Of a stretch of DNA of 64,000 bases, positions 1 through 9,304 are shown one piece after another. The DNA lies in assembly GCA_913774955.1 (NCBI GenBank), contig CAJYKV010000007.1, forward strand, positions 583,693 through 647,692. Direction: 5' to 3'. Origin of the DNA: an uncultured Acidovorax sp. Lineage in GTDB: Bacteria; Pseudomonadota; Gammaproteobacteria; Burkholderiales; Burkholderiaceae_C. Below the pieces are notes generated by a model. It saw nothing but the letters and a program-made list of their open reading frames with translations. It had not been told where the DNA came from and made no database searches. Positions within the stretch are counted from its first letter, which is position 1. Each line of letters opens with the position of its first letter. A program made the translations under genes and the position numbers.

Positions 1-343
1 CCTGCACGAGCCGCTGCGCATCGGCCACGAATTCGGCCGCGCTGTAGGCCTGCAGCGGATCGCGGATGTCGATCAGGTGGTGCTGCACGGCGGCCTGCTC
101 GGCGGCGGTCGGCTTGGCCGTGCCGACGTCCATGCCGCGGTACACCAGCGCCGAATCCACGCTCACGATCTCCACGGGCCGGTACGGCGCGAGCGCGCGG
201 GCCAGCGCGAGGGCACCGGCCGTTTTGCCCGATGCCGTGGGGCCCGCGAGCGCGATGCAGGAGGGAAGTGCCGGAGCGGCCGTGCGGCGGGCCGCGGAAG
301 GCGCTGGCGCGGCCGCGGCCGGCAGGGAAGGGGAGAAGGACAT
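1..343 (-). CDS. miaA: tRNA dimethylallyltransferase MiaA (N-terminal part, cut by window edge)
   Basis: MiaA transfers the dimethylallyl group of DMAPP to N6 of A37 in tRNAs that read UNN codons. Only about 114 N-terminal residues are in the window; the gene continues past position 1. The start is the ATG at 343. After an Ala/Pro-rich extension of about 27 residues comes the P-loop GPTASGKT (34-41), then the family signature [16 protein letters not shown] (63-78). The product is therefore clear despite truncation. The gene follows the qorB-like gene in the same direction with a 49-bp gap. In many proteobacteria miaA directly follows mutL; here several genes lie between them. Confidence 0.93.
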   Translation of the reverse strand, partial: MSFSPSLPAAAAPAPSAARRTAAPALPSCIALAGPTASGKTAGALALARALAPYRPVEIVSVDSALVYRGMDVGTAKPTAAEQAAVQHHLIDIRDPLQAYSAAEFVADAQRLVQ

Positions 344-392
344 GATCCCCTGGAGCGTACCAGCGCGCGGTGCCCCCCCGCTGCTTGCGGAA

Positions 393-1259
<867 letters not shown>

Positions 1260-1317
1260 GGATGGTTTTCCTTGAGGCAAGTGGAAGAAGACGCCACAAT
1301 AGCCTGCAAGCAAACTT

Positions 1318-1342
1318 TTAGTAAGTACCTACAAAAAGGTAA
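1318..1342. promoter_or_regulatory. Candidate HxlR operator between qorB-like and hxlR genes
   Basis: The divergent intergenic region contains GTAAGTACCTAC at 1321-1332, a 12-bp near-perfect palindrome with one mismatched pair. It is followed by AAAAAGGTAAGT, which partly repeats the half site and also carries the ribosome-binding AAGG of the downstream gene. HxlR/YtfH-type regulators bind GTA..TAC palindromes, so autoregulation plus control of the reductase is the natural reading. This is inference from motif and position. Confidence 0.55.
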
Positions 1343-1345
1343 GTG

Positions 1346-1798
1346 ATGAGCGAAGCTTCCGTCGACGCGTCCACCATTCCCGCGATGGCATCGGCCGTCG
1401 AACCTTCCCCGCCCCTGGCCGAACTGATGCGCCGGGGCGACGTACTGTCGCCCTCCTGCCCCGCGCGCGAGATCCTGCAGCACGTGACCAGCCGCTGGGG
1501 CGTGCTGGTGCTGGTGGCCCTGCAAGGCGGAACGTTGCGGTTCAGCGAGTTGCGTCGCAAGGTGGGCGTGGTGAGTGAGCGCATGCTCGCGCAGACGCTG
1601 CAGGTGCTGGAGCGCGACGGTTTCGTGGAACGCCACGCCTATCCCGTCGTGCCGCCGCATGTCGACTACCGGCTGACTCCCCTGGGGCGTGAGGTGGGCC
1701 TGCACGTGCAGGCACTCGCGGACTGGATCGGAGGGCATCTGCCGGAGATCCTGGCGGCGCGTTCGCAGACCGGAAGCGACGCCCCCCCGGAGGATTGA
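1346..1798 (+). CDS. HxlR-family transcriptional regulator
   Basis: A 150-residue MarR-like winged-helix regulator. The HxlR core spans about residues 37-130: PAREILQHVTSRWGVLVLVAL, then LRFSELRRKVGVVSERMLAQ (helix-turn-helix) and the wing ending VDYRLTPLG. Cys38 in the SCPAR segment is at the position of the conserved redox-sensing cysteine of several HxlR members (QorR, HypR, YodB). The start is ATG 1346; a GTG three bases upstream is an alternative, and AAAAAGGT at 1333-1340 serves either. It probably represses itself and the divergent quinone reductase in response to quinones or diamide-type stress. The inducer is inference. Confidence 0.9.
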   Translation: MSEASVDASTIPAMASAVEPSPPLAELMRRGDVLSPSCPAREILQHVTSRWGVLVLVALQGGTLRFSELRRKVGVVSERMLAQTLQVLERDGFVERHAYPVVPPHVDYRLTPLGREVGLHVQALADWIGGHLPEILAARSQTGSDAPPED

Positions 1799-1876
1799 CG
1801 GCTCGGGCCGGGCGCGCGGCAGGGTGCCGCCCGCGCGGCCTGCCGTGCCCTGCCACGGGCCGGGGGCGGCGCCCGA

Positions 1877-2770
1877 TCAGGCGGCGGTGCCGGTCGCGGA
1901 GGCCCGCTGCGCCGGCGCACGGGCAGGCACGGGCACGGCGGGCAACTGGAACAGATCCGCCAGCGCCTCCCGGTACTGCGCCTCGCCCACGGTGTTGGTG
2001 CTGTGGTGGGTGCCGCCCTCCACGAGGACGAAGCGCTTCGGTCCCTGGGCCGCTTCGTAGAGCCGCCGGCCCAGCGACGGCGGGATCAGGCTGTCGTCGC
2101 TGCCGTGCACCACGAGCAGCGGCGAGCCGATGTGGGCCACCTTGCGGATCGACTCGAAGCGCTGCGTGATCAGGCCCGAGATCGGCAGCCAGCCCCATTT
2201 GAACGTGGCCACCACCTCGGGGATGTTGGTGAACGTGCCCTCCACGATGGTGCCCTTCTCGTCCGGCACCATGGCGGCGAGATCGATGGCGATCGCCCCG
2301 CCCAGCGAATGGCCGAAGATGTAGCGGGGTGCCCGGGGCTCGCGGGCCGCGAGCCAGTCCCAGGCCGCGCGGGCGTCTTCCAGGGCCGTGGCCTCCGAGG
2401 GCAGGGCCGGGCTGCTGCGCCCGAAGCCGCGGTAATCCACCGCCAGCACCGAAAAGCCCATGTCGTGCATGCGCCGGATGCGGCCGGCCGAGCCGGAGAC
2501 GTTCCAGCGCGCGCCGTGCAGGTAGAGCAGCACCGGCGCGCCGGCCCGTTCGGAGGGCATCCAGAGCCCGTGCAGCTTTTCCGCCTTGCCCGAGTCGCGG
2601 GAATCGAAGGCGATCCACACGTCCTGCATGTCGTCGGTGGATTGCGCGCCGCCCCAGGCCCGGTCGCTGGGCTGGAAGATCCATTCGCGCTGTTTGGCAT
2701 CGAGGGTGGCGCAGCCCGCCGTCACTGCAAGGGCGAGCGCGAGGGAGGAGAAAAGGGGCCAGCGTTTCAT
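1877..2770 (-). CDS. Alpha/beta-hydrolase lipoprotein (BEM46/ABHD13-like serine hydrolase)
   Basis: A 297-residue protein with a lipoprotein signal peptide: the hydrophobic stretch LFSSLALALAV precedes lipobox TAGC, Cys20. The alpha/beta-hydrolase core carries an oxyanion segment YLHGARWN (about 83-90), nucleophile elbow GHSLGG with Ser155, acid Asp225/226 in GSDD, and His255/256 in GGTHHS. All three catalytic positions are present. It is most like the BEM46/YfhR group of membrane-attached hydrolases; substrate unknown. The ATG at 2770 is chosen because it places the signal peptide correctly, although no good Shine-Dalgarno is visible. It is divergent from the phosphodiesterase gene with a 312-bp gap. 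Confidence 0.85.
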   Translation of the reverse strand: MKRWPLFSSLALALAVTAGCATLDAKQREWIFQPSDRAWGGAQSTDDMQDVWIAFDSRDSGKAEKLHGLWMPSERAGAPVLLYLHGARWNVSGSAGRIRRMHDMGFSVLAVDYRGFGRSSPALPSEATALEDARAAWDWLAAREPRAPRYIFGHSLGGAIAIDLAAMVPDEKGTIVEGTFTNIPEVVATFKWGWLPISGLITQRFESIRKVAHIGSPLLVVHGSDDSLIPPSLGRRLYEAAQGPKRFVLVEGGTHHSTNTVGEAQYREALADLFQLPAVPVPARAPAQRASATGTAA

Positions 2771-3082
2771 CGAAAGGAACAGAGTCCGGTCGGGGAGTAA
2801 AGTTCGGAGCGGCCCGTGCGGGCACCGCGGCATGCAGCAAAAAACGCACCATGGCGGCTCCCGTTGACGGGGCCAACCCCGGAAATACCCTGCGCCGACC
2901 CTGCTGATTCGGGGTTCACGGTCACTGGAGCCGCGCAGCGGGCGAGGGGCCGGCCGTCCGCGGCTGCCGTCTGTGGGCGTGACCGCAGGCCATGGCAGCG
3001 TCACGGAGACGTCATGGAGCACCGACAGAGTGCACGCGGGTACGACCATCCATCCATCGATTGATCCAGGGAGAAGAGACGA
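2771..3082. other. 312-bp divergent intergenic region
   Basis: This stretch lies between the hydrolase lipoprotein (complement) and the glycerophosphodiester phosphodiesterase. I find no convincing small gene in it. It must hold both promoters. The only structured element I can point to is an 11-bp-phased direct repeat at 2999-3015, annotated separately. GAGGG/AGGGAGAAG near 3069-3077 is the ribosome-binding site of the right-hand gene. Confidence 0.5.
2999..3015 (+). promoter_or_regulatory. Possible Pho-box-like direct repeat upstream of glpQ-like gene
   Basis: CGTCACGGAGACGTCAT contains CGTCA at 2999 and again at 3010, exactly 11 bp apart, the spacing of PhoB half sites (consensus TGTCA repeats). 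The match to the TGTCA core is four of five in each half. A PhoB site would make sense for a secreted phosphodiesterase that scavenges phosphate, but a chance repeat cannot be excluded. Confidence 0.25.
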
Positions 3083-4297
3083 ATGACGAAGACGACGAAG
3101 CAACCCGCGCGCGGCCTGGCCGCCCCCCGGCCGTGGTCCCGCCGCTCGGCATGGGCCGTGGCGGCCGCCTGCACGGCCCTGTCCGCCTGCGGAGGCGACG
3201 GCGGCAGCATCCCCGCCACGCTCGACGGCTCGAAGGCGCTGGTGATCGGCCACCGGGGCGCCGCCGGCTACCTGCCCGACCACACGCTGGAGGGGTACCG
3301 CCGCGGCATCGAGCTGGGGGCCGACTTCATCGAGCCGGACCTGGTCGCGACGAAGGACGGCGTGCTCATCGCGCGCCACGAGCCGAACATCACCGGCACG
3401 ACCGACGTGGCCCAGCGCCCCGAGTTCGCCGGCCGCAAGACCCGCAAGATGGTGGACGGCGTGCAGGAAGAGGGCTGGTTCGCCTCCGATTTCACGCTGG
3501 CCGAGATCAAGACCCTGCGGGCCATCCAGCCGCTGGCGGATCGCGACCCGTCCTTCAACGGCCGCTTCCAGATCCCGACGCTCACCGAGGTGCTGGAGCT
3601 GGCGCGCACGGAAGGCACGAAGGCCGGCCGCACCGTGGGCGTCTACATCGAGACCAAGCATCCCACCTACCACGCCAACCTGAACCTGAAGCTCGAAGAC
3701 CGGCTGCTCGCCACCCTGGCGCAATACGGCTATACCAAGGCGAATTCGCCGGTCATGGTGCAGTCCTTCGAGGTCTCCAACCTCAAGTACCTGCGCACGA
3801 AGACACAGGTGCGGCTGGTGCAGCTCGTGGACGGCAACGACGTGAAGCCCGACGGCAGCATCGACCTGACCGCTCCCTACGACAAGCCCTACGATTTCGC
3901 GGTGGCCGGAGACCGCCGCACCTTCGCCAGCCTGCTTACGCCCGAGGGCCTGCGCGAGGTCAGGACCTATGCGGACGGCATCGGTCCCTGGAAGCCCTAC
4001 CTGATCCCGACGCGCCTGCAGGACGCCAACAACGACGGCAAGCCGGACGACCTGAACGGCGACGGCGTCATCGACGAGCGCGACCGCATCGTGATGTCGC
4101 CCACCCGCGTGGTGGCCGACGCCCACGCGGCCGGACTGTTCGTGCATCCCTATACCTTCCGCAGCGAAGCCAAGCGGCTCGCCTCCGACTACCGTGGCGA
4201 TCCCAAGGCCGAGTACCGGCAGTTCTTCCGCCTGGGCGTGGACGGCGTGTTCTCGGACTTCCCCGACCAGGCGAAGGCCGCCCGCGACGGCAGCTGA
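3083..4297 (+). CDS. Glycerophosphodiester phosphodiesterase lipoprotein (GlpQ-like) with Ca-binding loops
   Basis: A 404-residue secreted GDPD that hydrolyses glycerophosphodiesters (deacylated phospholipids) to glycerol-3-phosphate and an alcohol. A basic N-terminus and the segment [12 protein letters not shown] end in lipobox Cys36. The catalytic set of the TIM-barrel family is visible: HRG at 57-59, Glu84 and Asp86 in EPDL, His99 in RHEPN. Near residues 313-335 the sequence [19 protein letters not shown] makes two overlapping EF-hand/dockerin-type loops, a likely extra calcium site absent from many short family members. The start has AGGGAGAAG upstream. The gene is monocistronic and convergent with mutL. 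Confidence 0.92.
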   Translation: MTKTTKQPARGLAAPRPWSRRSAWAVAAACTALSACGGDGGSIPATLDGSKALVIGHRGAAGYLPDHTLEGYRRGIELGADFIEPDLVATKDGVLIARHEPNITGTTDVAQRPEFAGRKTRKMVDGVQEEGWFASDFTLAEIKTLRAIQPLADRDPSFNGRFQIPTLTEVLELARTEGTKAGRTVGVYIETKHPTYHANLNLKLEDRLLATLAQYGYTKANSPVMVQSFEVSNLKYLRTKTQVRLVQLVDGNDVKPDGSIDLTAPYDKPYDFAVAGDRRTFASLLTPEGLREVRTYADGIGPWKPYLIPTRLQDANNDGKPDDLNGDGVIDERDRIVMSPTRVVADAHAAGLFVHPYTFRSEAKRLASDYRGDPKAEYRQFFRLGVDGVFSDFPDQAKAARDGS

Positions 4298-4416
4298 CCT
4301 GCGCCGTCCAACGGGCTGCAGGGCGGGGCGTCCCGCTTCTGCGGCCCGCACGGCGCCTTTGCGCGCAGGCCGGCCGGGGCGTGGAGGGAAAGCCCGGAGC
4401 GCCTTTTCGGGCCGGC

Positions 4417-6498
4417 TCAGCGTCCCCGCAGGAACAGTGCGTCCAGCTCGCGCATCGACAGCTGCCGCCACGTGGGCCGGCCGTGGTTGCACTGGTCGGA
4501 GCGTTCCGTCACTTCCATCTGGCGCAGCAGCGCGTTCATCTCGTCGATCGTGAGCCGCCGGTGCGCGCGCACCGCCCCATGGCAGGCCATGGTGCCCAGG
4601 ATCTCGTTGCGGGCGCGCTGCACCACGGTGGTGGCGTCGTGCGCCGCCAGTTCCGCAAGCACGCTGCGGGCCAGTTCCACCGCATCGCCCTGGGCGAGCG
4701 AGGTGGGCACGGCGCGCACCGCCAGCGTGCGCGGCGAGAAGGGCGAGACTTCGAGGCCGAGCATGTCCAGCGTGTCGGCATGGGCTTCGGCCGTGGCCAC
4801 CTCCTCGGGCGTGGCGGCGAAGGTCGCGGGAATCAGCAACGGCTGGCTCGCGATGCGCTGGCTGGCATCGACCTGGGCCTTGAGGCGCTCATACACGATG
4901 CGTTCGTGTGCCGCATGCATGTCCACGATCACCATGCCCTGGGTGTTCTCCGCCAGGATATAGACGCCATGGATCTGGGCCACGGCGCGCCCCAGGGGCC
5001 AGATGTCCGTTTCGGCGGGAGAGGGCGCTGCGACGGGTGCGGCATGGCCGGAGGCTGCCGCGGTCGCAGCTGCGCCATCCAGGGCGGCTTCCGCAGGGGC
5101 TGCAGGCGCATCCGCGGCCGGTTGCGAACCGCCTGCCGCGGAATAGGCGGCGGGCGCCTCCTGCACGGCGATGGCAGCACCCGGCGCCGCGGTGAAAGAC
5201 GGCGGAGCGAAGGCCGCCACGGCACCGTCGGGCAACGTGGAAGGCGCGGCGTCCTTGCGGCCCCAGAGCGCCTCCAGGTCGGTCACCCGGTAACCGGGCC
5301 GGGCATCGAACGGCATGGCCGCCTGCCGGGGCAGGGCGGGCGGCGGCGTGCGGAACGCGGTCGCCGCGGAAGCCCCTGGGGCTGGGGTCGATGGGCCTGG
5401 CTCCGCCGCAGCACTGCTTTCCGCCGCGGCCGCCAGCGCCTGCGCGCGCGGCACCGCCAGCGCGTTCTCCACCGCGTGCCGCACGGCCTGGTGCACTTCG
5501 CGGCTGTCGCGGAAGCGCACTTCGATCTTGGTCGGATGCACGTTCACGTCCACGCGCATCGGGTCGATGGCCACGTAGAGCGCATACACCGGCTGCTTCT
5601 GCCCGTGCAGCACGTCTTCATAGGCGCTGCGGGCCGCATGGGTGAGCACCTTGTCGCGCACGAAGCGGCCGTTGACGTAGCAGAACTGCTGATCGGGCCG
5701 CGAGCGCGCCGCATCCGGCAGGCCCGCGCGCCCGGTGACGGTGACGTAGCCCGAGCGCTGGCGCACGGGAACGGAGTCGCGCAGGAAATCCTCCCCCAGC
5801 ACGTCCGACAGCCGCCGCCCGAAGGCCGCCTCCAGCGCGGCTTCGTCCACCGGGGCGCCGCCTTCGGGCGGGGCCAGGGTGGCGCGCCACTGCTCGACCA
5901 GCTTGCCCTCGTGCCAGATCGCGAAGCCCACGTCCGGGCGGGCCAGCGCATGGCGCCGCACGGCCTCGATGCAGTGGGCCAGTTCTGTCGCATCCGTCTT
6001 CAGGAACTTGCGCCGCGCGGGCGTGGAGAAGAACAGCTCTTTCACCTCCACGGTCGTGCCCCGGCTGCGTGCGGCAGGCCGCAGTTCGCCGCTGCGCGCG
6101 TCCAGCAGGAACGCGGTGGGCTGGTCGTCCGTGCGCGAGAGGAGCGCCATTTCCGACACCGAGGCCACGGCCGCCAGCGCCTCGCCCCGGAACCCCATGG
6201 TGGCGACCGATTCCAGGTCGTGCAGGTTGGTGATCTTGCTGGTCGCGTGGCGCCGCAGCGCGACCGGCAATTCCTCGGGCGGAATGCCGCAGCCGTCGTC
6301 CTCCACCGCGATCAGGCGCACGCCGCCCGCGAGCAGGCGCACGGTGACCTGGCGGGCGCCCGCGTCGAGCGCGTTGTCCACCAGTTCGCGCACGGCCGAC
6401 GCGGGCCGCTCCACCACCTCGCCCGCGGCGATCTGGCTGATCAGTTCATCGGGAAGATCGCGGATCGGACGGCGCGGGAAGGCGGGCTCTGGGGTCAT
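4417..6498 (-). CDS. mutL: DNA mismatch repair protein MutL
   Basis: A 693-residue MutL. The N-terminal GHKL ATPase shows ELVDNALDAG (about 38-47), EDDGCGI and MGFRGEAL. A long Ala/Pro-rich linker covers about 330-480. The C-terminal dimerisation domain has the metal-endonuclease signature DMHAAHERIVYE (near 523-534), matching DQHA-x2-E-x4-E with Met for Gln, plus ACHGAVRAH and CNHGRPT. This points to a nicking MutL of the MutH-independent type. MutL couples MutS mismatch recognition to strand excision. It reads towards miaA, but five genes separate the two. Confidence 0.97.
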   Translation of the reverse strand: MTPEPAFPRRPIRDLPDELISQIAAGEVVERPASAVRELVDNALDAGARQVTVRLLAGGVRLIAVEDDGCGIPPEELPVALRRHATSKITNLHDLESVATMGFRGEALAAVASVSEMALLSRTDDQPTAFLLDARSGELRPAARSRGTTVEVKELFFSTPARRKFLKTDATELAHCIEAVRRHALARPDVGFAIWHEGKLVEQWRATLAPPEGGAPVDEAALEAAFGRRLSDVLGEDFLRDSVPVRQRSGYVTVTGRAGLPDAARSRPDQQFCYVNGRFVRDKVLTHAARSAYEDVLHGQKQPVYALYVAIDPMRVDVNVHPTKIEVRFRDSREVHQAVRHAVENALAVPRAQALAAAAESSAAAEPGPSTPAPGASAATAFRTPPPALPRQAAMPFDARPGYRVTDLEALWGRKDAAPSTLPDGAVAAFAPPSFTAAPGAAIAVQEAPAAYSAAGGSQPAADAPAAPAEAALDGAAATAAASGHAAPVAAPSPAETDIWPLGRAVAQIHGVYILAENTQGMVIVDMHAAHERIVYERLKAQVDASQRIASQPLLIPATFAATPEEVATAEAHADTLDMLGLEVSPFSPRTLAVRAVPTSLAQGDAVELARSVLAELAAHDATTVVQRARNEILGTMACHGAVRAHRRLTIDEMNALLRQMEVTERSDQCNHGRPTWRQLSMRELDALFLRGR

Positions 6499-6585
6499 CC
6501 GGCGGCATTGTAGGCAGTGCGGTTAGAGTACGCGCCGCGGCGGCGAGCCCGCCCCGCCCATTCCTCCGATCCTGAAGGTCCCGCC

Positions 6586-7236
6586 TTGGAAGCCATCCAG
6601 TTCCTCATCGATTTCATCCTGCACGTGGACAAGCACATCGCGGCCTTCGTGGCCGCCTACGGCCCGTGGGTGTATGCGCTGCTGTTCGCGATCGTGTTCG
6701 TGGAGACCGGCGTGGTGGTCATGCCGTTCCTGCCGGGCGACTCGCTGCTCTTCATCGTCGGCGCGCTGTGCGGCGCGGGGCTCATGAGCTTTCCGATCGC
6801 CTGCGCAGTGCTGATCGTGGCCGCGGTCCTCGGCGACCAGTGCAATTACTCCATCGGCCGGTATTTCGGCCCCAAGGTCTTCCAGTGGCCCGACTCGCGC
6901 TGGTTCAACCGCCGCGCGTTCGAGCAGGCCCACGCGTTCTACGAGCGCTATGGCGGCATCACCATCGTGCTGGCCCGCTTCATGCCCTTCATCCGCACCT
7001 TCGCCCCCTTCGTGGCGGGCGTGGCCGAAATGCACCGCGGCAAGTTCACGGCCTTCAACGTGGGCGGCGCGCTGCTCTGGGTGCTGGGCATCTGCACGGC
7101 CGGCTACTTCTTCGGCAATTTCCCGTGGGTGCAGGCCAACCTCGACAAGATCATCTGGGCGCTGATCCTCGTGCCCGGCCTCATCGCCATCTTCGGTGCC
7201 TGGCGCGCCGGGCGCCAGAAGACGACGGCCGCCTGA
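6586..7236 (+). CDS. DedA-family inner-membrane protein (VTT domain)
   Basis: A 216-residue polytopic membrane protein of the DedA/VTT family, implicated in polyprenyl-phosphate or phospholipid flipping and in proton-gradient-dependent tolerance. Family signatures are ETGVVVMPFLPGDSLLF, then GRYFGPKVF and the conserved RFMPFIRTFAPFVAG segment with its essential arginines. Several hydrophobic helices follow. I chose the TTG at 6586 because GAAGGT lies 7-10 bases upstream and family members start at this point (EAIQFLIDF). An upstream ATG at 6517 would add a basic non-family extension overlapping the mutL promoter region. The gene is divergent from mutL. Confidence 0.9.
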   Translation: MEAIQFLIDFILHVDKHIAAFVAAYGPWVYALLFAIVFVETGVVVMPFLPGDSLLFIVGALCGAGLMSFPIACAVLIVAAVLGDQCNYSIGRYFGPKVFQWPDSRWFNRRAFEQAHAFYERYGGITIVLARFMPFIRTFAPFVAGVAEMHRGKFTAFNVGGALLWVLGICTAGYFFGNFPWVQANLDKIIWALILVPGLIAIFGAWRAGRQKTTAA

Positions 7237-7262
7237 CGAGCATGCCGGCGCCCCGCCGGGCG

Positions 7263-8237
7263 TCAGCGCAGCGTGCGCGCCAGCCACTGCAGCAGGCAGC
7301 GGTTGACGAACTCCGGCTGGTCCAGGCCCGGGAAATGGCCGGCCCCCGGCACCAGCAGCGCCTCGCAGCCGATCCGCGCGGCCATGCGCTGCAGCACGGA
7401 CGGCGTGCACAGGCGGTCCGCGTCGCCGCACACCAGCAGCGTGGTGGCGGGATCGAGCCGGGCCAGCCGGTCCGGGGCGTCCCGGCAGCCGAGGAGGATG
7501 CGTCCGAGCGGCACCACCGACGCGCGCAACCGGTCGGCCGGCATGGACAGCAGGCTGCGAGCGAACGCCTGGACCAACGCATCGGCCGGGGCAGTCGTGC
7601 GCCGGAAGAGGATGGACACGATCGCCTCCACGGACTCCGGGGCGATGCGGCCTTCGGCCAGGGCCGCGTCCAGCATGCCGAGATACCGCGAGGGCTCACC
7701 CGGCCCGGCCGGCGGGCAGGGGGCCAGCATCGCGAGGGCGCGCACGCGCCGCGGCGCCCGCATCGCGAGTTCCGCGCACCAGGGGCTCCCTGCCGACAGC
7801 CCCACCACCGCGAATTCGGGAATGTCCAGAGCATCCATGAGCTGCAGCATCTGCTCCGCCAGATGGGCCAGGCAGTCGGTTCCCGGCGGCAGCGGGCCCG
7901 ATGCCCCATGGCCCCAGAGGTCGGGCGCAATGATGCGGTACTGCCGGGAGAGCGCCTGGATCTGTGGCTCCCACATCGCCGAATCCCAGAGATAGCCGTG
8001 TCCGAGCAGTACGGCAGGGCCCCGTCCCCGGTCCTGGTAGTGCAGCAGACCGTCGCCGGGCTCCGCCAGGCGCATCACCTGGCCTGCAGCGAAGGTGCTG
8101 AAATCGTTGACGGATCCTTCGCCCGCCACCAGTGGGTTCACGGGCGGCCTGGATGGCCAGGCGGCTTGGCGGCGATACCTTCCGCCGGCCGTGCGGCAAG
8201 ACTTCCCGATCAGGAATGCTGCAGGGCATCGGGACAT
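7263..8237 (-). CDS. Alpha/beta-fold hydrolase
   Basis: A 324-residue soluble alpha/beta hydrolase. The order is YQDRGRGPAVLLGHG (oxyanion), then GLSAGS with the nucleophile near Ser148, acid in CGDADRLC near 272 and histidine in GAGHFPG near 300, so the triad is complete. The fold resembles 3-oxoadipate-enol-lactonase/BioH-like hydrolases; the substrate is unknown. The ATG at 8237 has AAGGATCACCGAC immediately upstream and is used here. Family homology begins only near an internal ATG at 8076, so the first 54 residues may be non-family or the start may be later. It is convergent with dedA. Confidence 0.8.
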   Translation of the reverse strand: MSRCPAAFLIGKSCRTAGGRYRRQAAWPSRPPVNPLVAGEGSVNDFSTFAAGQVMRLAEPGDGLLHYQDRGRGPAVLLGHGYLWDSAMWEPQIQALSRQYRIIAPDLWGHGASGPLPPGTDCLAHLAEQMLQLMDALDIPEFAVVGLSAGSPWCAELAMRAPRRVRALAMLAPCPPAGPGEPSRYLGMLDAALAEGRIAPESVEAIVSILFRRTTAPADALVQAFARSLLSMPADRLRASVVPLGRILLGCRDAPDRLARLDPATTLLVCGDADRLCTPSVLQRMAARIGCEALLVPGAGHFPGLDQPEFVNRCLLQWLARTLR

Positions 8238-8371
8238 GTCGGTGATCCTTGTTCTGAAGAGGCGGACACCGGATGCTAGCTGCGGTTAACCTTTGGTGAC
8301 ATTCGCTGATCTAAGCTCAGGGATAACGAAAAGTTTGGCAGTGAAGTCCTCGATCACCGCCGGGCTCGAAG

Positions 8372-8435
8372 GGTTACGTGTCTTCGCAAACGACACTGCC
8401 CGCCGGGTGGACCCGGCGGGCAGTGCGGCGTAACC
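8372..8435 (-). terminator. Strong hairpin downstream of glycine-zipper lipoprotein gene
   Basis: A perfect 14-bp stem, CACTGCCCGCCGGG at 8394-8407 paired with its complement at 8412-8425 around loop TGGA. An outer GGTTACG/CGTAACC pair at 8372-8378 and 8429-8435 extends the dyad. It lies 45 bases after the stop codon of the lipoprotein gene reading leftwards, so it probably acts as a transcription terminator or 3'-end stabiliser, although the run of Ts is short. Confidence 0.75.
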
Positions 8436-8480
8436 TGATCTTGGTGCAGGCGGGCAGGAGGACTGCACGCCAGCGCTTCC

Positions 8481-8708
8481 TCAGCGGCGGCGCTGATCGC
8501 GGTCTTCGCCCAGTTCGTGGCCGATGAGCGCACCGGCTGCGGCGCCACCCACGGTGGCGGCGGTGCCACCCACGGCGCTGCCCAGCACACCGCCTGCCAC
8601 GGCGCCTACGCCGGTGCCGAGCTGGGCGTTGGACGGGTTCGAAGAGCAGCCGACCAGGCCCAGGGCGGCGGCGCAGGCGGCGGCGGAGACGAGATGGCGG
8701 TAGTTCAT
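8481..8708 (-). CDS. Small glycine-zipper lipoprotein
   Basis: A 75-residue predicted lipoprotein. The signal ACAAALGLVG ends at lipobox Cys21 (VGCSS). The rest is a glycine-zipper membrane motif: GTGVGAVAGGVLGSAVGG followed by GGAAAGALIGHELG, and a charged tail EDRDQRRR. Proteins of this type (YMGG/OmpA-like glycine zipper, Osmotically inducible B-like) sit in the envelope and are often stress-induced; the exact role is unknown. AAGGAG precedes the ATG at the ideal distance. It stands alone, with a strong terminator after it. Confidence 0.85.
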   Translation of the reverse strand: MNYRHLVSAAACAAALGLVGCSSNPSNAQLGTGVGAVAGGVLGSAVGGTAATVGGAAAGALIGHELGEDRDQRRR

Positions 8709-8864
8709 GGTGTGCTCCTTGTTGGAAAAAGTGGAGGGCCCGGGAATGGTCCCTTCGCCCATGCCTCCACTATCGTCCCGTCGGAGCCCGCCGTATGTAA
8801 GCAGCGCCAACCGGCGGTTGTAGGACGTTGCAGAAGCGCCGCCGCCTCGTCTGGGCAGGCGGAG

Positions 8865-9197
8865 TCAGCCCGGCGCGAGGCACAGCGTCAGCAGCAGCGA
8901 GGCATCGGTCAGCCCGCGCAGCGAGTGCGGAGCGTGCGCCTGCAGGTGCACCAGCTCGCCCGCGCGCAGCAGGCTCGCGCCCGCGGCGGTGTGCAGTTCC
9001 ACCTCGCCTTCCAGGCACTGGATCGTGAGTTCGCCCGGCGTTGCGTGCTGCCGCAGCTCCTTGCCTGCCGGCACGATGGCACGGATCACCTCCAGTTGCG
9101 CCGCCTTGAGGATGGCGCACGTGCTGGCGCTGGCCAGGGCTGCGCCCAGCGGACGGACGCTGACGACGTCGGTGGAACGGGCGTGCTGCAAAGCCAT
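8865..9197 (-). CDS. Small cupin-domain protein
   Basis: A 110-residue single-domain cupin. The motif order is VPAGKELRQHATPGELTIQ, with the His and Glu of cupin motif 1, then the GEVELHTAAG strand and LVHLQAHAPHSL (motif 2 histidine). Stand-alone cupins of this length often bind a metal and act in sensing or in detoxification; no substrate can be assigned. GAGGAG lies before the ATG at 9197. It sits between the amidase and the glycine-zipper lipoprotein, all read leftwards, with gaps of 107 and 156 bp, so an operon is possible but not shown. Confidence 0.8.
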   Translation of the reverse strand: MALQHARSTDVVSVRPLGAALASASTCAILKAAQLEVIRAIVPAGKELRQHATPGELTIQCLEGEVELHTAAGASLLRAGELVHLQAHAPHSLRGLTDASLLLTLCLAPG

Positions 9198-9304
9198 GGG
9201 AAAACTCCTCGGCCCCCGCGGGCGGGGCATCGTGTCGTGGGGATGGCGCCACTGTGGCGCAGCCGCCCGCGCATGGCAATGCATTCCCCTCTTTTCCGCG
9301 GCCC

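Noticed and set aside
2992-6513. A 1173-codon forward frame across the GDPD and mutL genes
   Set aside because: It overlaps two clear genes in other frames, has low-complexity Arg/Gly/His composition and no family signature.
8286-8468. Short complement frame over the intergenic hairpin
   Set aside because: It spans the terminator stem, lacks a ribosome-binding site and resembles nothing.
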